Positions 55,685 through 56,752 of a stretch of 56,752 nt of DNA are shown here, one piece after another. Within the stretch, counting starts at the first letter, position 1; each line of letters opens with the position of its first letter. Source of the stretch: Clostridiaceae bacterium (GTDB lineage Bacteria > Bacillota > Clostridia > Lachnospirales > Lachnospiraceae); NCBI GenBank assembly GCA_910574345.1, contig CAJSZV010000030.1:1-56752 (forward strand), given 5' to 3'. Below the pieces are notes generated by a model, which worked only from the letters and a program-made list of their open reading frames with translations, made no database searches and was not told where the DNA came from. Both the position numbers and the translations under genes were made by a program.

Positions 55685-55804
55685 TGGGTGCTGTTTTCGT
55701 GAATGTTACGCAGTAGAACGCCATTTTCGGGGGTAAAGGTATAAAGTATCGCCTATCCGATTTTCACGCCCGGAAAGCCCTGTAAATCAAGGGATTTTCC
55801 GCAC

Positions 55805-56170
55805 CTACTGCGTAACAGGGGTGCGTCTTTTCCTCATGCGCTCGGCAGCTTGTCTGCGGGTGATACGCTTCCGGCAGACGGGGCAGTATTTGACACTGTT
55901 AGAGGTTGACGCAAAGAACGCGCCGCACTCGGTACACTTCTTCTTGTCCCCTGTCTGGTAAAGCTCCGCATAGAGTAGCCTGTCGGCGGGAAGCACCGCA
56001 GCCCGGAACCACTTGCAGAGAAGCGAATAGGAAATGAGCTGCGGACAAACGCACTCGTCCCCGTCGTCCAGTAAGATACAGTTCCCGTTATCATAATTGC
56101 AGCACGTCCGGCGCACAAGGGCGTTGACTTTCCGGCTCTGGGGCGGCGTCAGCCGCTTAACCCCGTTCAT
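55805..56170 (-). CDS. Cysteine-rich VLP-type protein
   Basis: A 121-residue protein with two Cys-rich segments (RTCCNYDNGNCILLDDGDEC near the N-terminus and CTECGAFF with CPVCRKR) that match cysteine-rich VLP-domain proteins of integrative elements. Zinc binding is likely; function unknown. Its ATG overlaps the stop of the upstream gene (ATGA). Confidence 0.8.
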   Translation of the reverse strand: MNGVKRLTPPQSRKVNALVRRTCCNYDNGNCILLDDGDECVCPQLISYSLLCKWFRAAVLPADRLLYAELYQTGDKKKCTECGAFFASTSNSVKYCPVCRKRITRRQAAERMRKRRTPVTQ

Positions 56171-56373
56171 ACTTCATCAGCGGCGTAAATGGGAAGCTCT
56201 GCAAATTCCGCTTCGGTCAAAGCGTCCACTTTGGAAAGGGTGCGCTTTGCAAGCTCCCGCATATCCGCGTCCATGTAGGGCAGCGCGGCGTTGACATTCT
56301 CAATCAAAGCCCGCTTGCCGCCCTCGTTGTAAATGCTCAAAAGGTTTGTTTCTTCAACAGTCAGTCTAATCAT
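56167..56373 (-). CDS. Transposon-transfer-assisting-type small protein
   Basis: A 68-residue protein (IRLTVEETNLLSIYN, ADMRELAKRTLSKVD) of a small family common in Tn1549-like elements. Role not established. The ATG at 56373 has GGAGG at a good distance; the ATG at 56379 overlaps that site. It overlaps neighbours on both sides. Confidence 0.72.
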   Translation of the reverse strand: MIRLTVEETNLLSIYNEGGKRALIENVNAALPYMDADMRELAKRTLSKVDALTEAEFAELPIYAADEV

Positions 56374-56375
56374 GC

Positions 56376-56640
56376 TCATACCTCCATATCGTGATTTTTT
56401 GTTTTTGCCGCCGCCTTTTTCGGGGCGGTCTTTGCCTTGTCTGCTTTAAGCTGCGCCCGGATAGAGGGGCGGGGCTTCCTTATCTTCCTGTCCCGGTTCT
56501 CCCCCTTGTCAATCAGCGCATACGTCCCATGTCTGCCCTCGATTTTGGAAAAGGCAAGGGTCTTGTAGGGCAGCATGGAGAAAAGGCGGTCAGTGTCCTT
56601 TGTGGCTGCAAGCTGCATGAACGCCGGGGAAAGCTCTACT
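56376..56640 (-). pseudogene. DUF4316-type protein, 3' fragment cut by an insertion
   Basis: The frame is open from 56640 down to the stop at 56376 and encodes about 87 residues ending in a basic Lys/Ala-rich tail. VELSPAFMQLAATKDTDRLF precedes IEGRHGTYALIDKGENRDRK. Such sequence forms the C-terminus of large YodL/DUF4316 proteins. At about 56640 the coding sequence gives way to a repeat-bearing sequence, so the 5' part is separated or lost. A start at the internal ATG (56618) is possible but unlikely to be native. Confidence 0.65.
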
Positions 56641-56752
56641 GATTATTCTAAAGCTTGGGAGCCACTAATTTAAAGCTTGAGAGCCACCCGAATCCAGTGT
56701 ATTTAAAAGCTTGAGAGCCACCACTATATATTGTGGTCAGCCAAATATATTG
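56640..56752. mobile_element. Probable end of an inserted element (IS21-like)
   Basis: This terminal stretch is AT-rich and carries three direct repeats of AAAGCTTGAGAGCCAC. Multiple subterminal repeats next to a TG terminus are typical of IS21-family elements. No transposase is within the window, so the family assignment is tentative. Confidence 0.45.
56650..56721 (+). repeat. Three direct repeats AAAGCTTGAGAGCCAC
   Basis: Copies at 56650-56665 (one mismatch, GGGAG), 56672-56687 and 56706-56721, spaced 22 and 34 bases start to start. A near-palindrome CCACTATATATTGTGG follows at about 56719-56736. Confidence 0.85.

Noticed and set aside
56650-56721. CRISPR array
   Set aside because: Three 16-base repeats with unequal spacers of 6 and 18 bases do not fit repeat or spacer lengths of CRISPR arrays, and no cas genes are seen.

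Overview
The window looks like the chromosome of a gut-type Lachnospiraceae (Clostridia, Bacillota). Signs are strong AGGAGG-type ribosome binding sites, TTGACA-N17-TATAAT promoters, a 23S rRNA end followed by tRNA-Gly, lipoprotein-anchored sugar-binding proteins, a YesMN two-component pair, and Tn4451/Tn6218-like serine-recombinase elements. No species-level call is possible from sequence alone.

Layout. 1-250: 3' end of a 23S rRNA gene and tRNA-Gly. 298-4858: housekeeping and miscellaneous genes (VanZ-like, truA, cation efflux, orphan ECF sigma factor, M20 amidohydrolase). 4931-7061: tRNA-Arg, then kduI and its GntR regulator with a perfect palindromic operator. 7100-8160: a lipoprotein carrying an intact barnase domain, with barstar next to it. 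8141-13820: YgjP-like peptidase, recJ, glyA, nucleoside hydrolase, LacI regulator. 13995-26785: a ten-gene catabolic operon (two glycerol-1-phosphate-dehydrogenase-like enzymes, an FGGY kinase, a phosphodiesterase, a complete ABC importer, ribulose-phosphate epimerase, transketolase). Its logic is import, phosphodiester cleavage or phosphorylation, oxidation to a ketose phosphate, then the pentose phosphate pathway; the substrate is unknown. 26836-36016: a giant 2-hydroxyacyl-CoA dehydratase activase-like protein, corA, a rhomboid-like protein, pyk and lysA. 36359-37850: an intracellular-type subtilisin followed by a graveyard of gene fragments. 37915-45624: a YesMN two-component system divergent from a second ABC importer lacking an ATPase, with two esterase-fold proteins, one of which has lost its catalytic residues.

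45800-56752 is mobile. A first element (sigma-like, HTH, DUF6870-like, small Cys protein, serine recombinase) is interrupted inside its recombinase gene by a second, mobilizable element. The second element has its own large serine recombinase, TnpW-like protein, sigma/HTH pair, relaxase and MobC. It also carries an AT-rich cargo: a KTR-domain protein and an RlmN/Cfr-family rRNA methylase behind a leader peptide and terminator that look like an antibiotic-responsive attenuator. At the right edge the DUF4316-like gene of the second element is cut by a sequence with three direct repeats that looks like the end of a third element, possibly IS21-like.

The best candidates for undescribed biology are the 13995-26785 operon, the active/dead esterase pair, the lipoprotein-anchored barnase, the attenuator-controlled methylase, and a structured non-coding stretch in the second element (about 49850-50150, minus strand).
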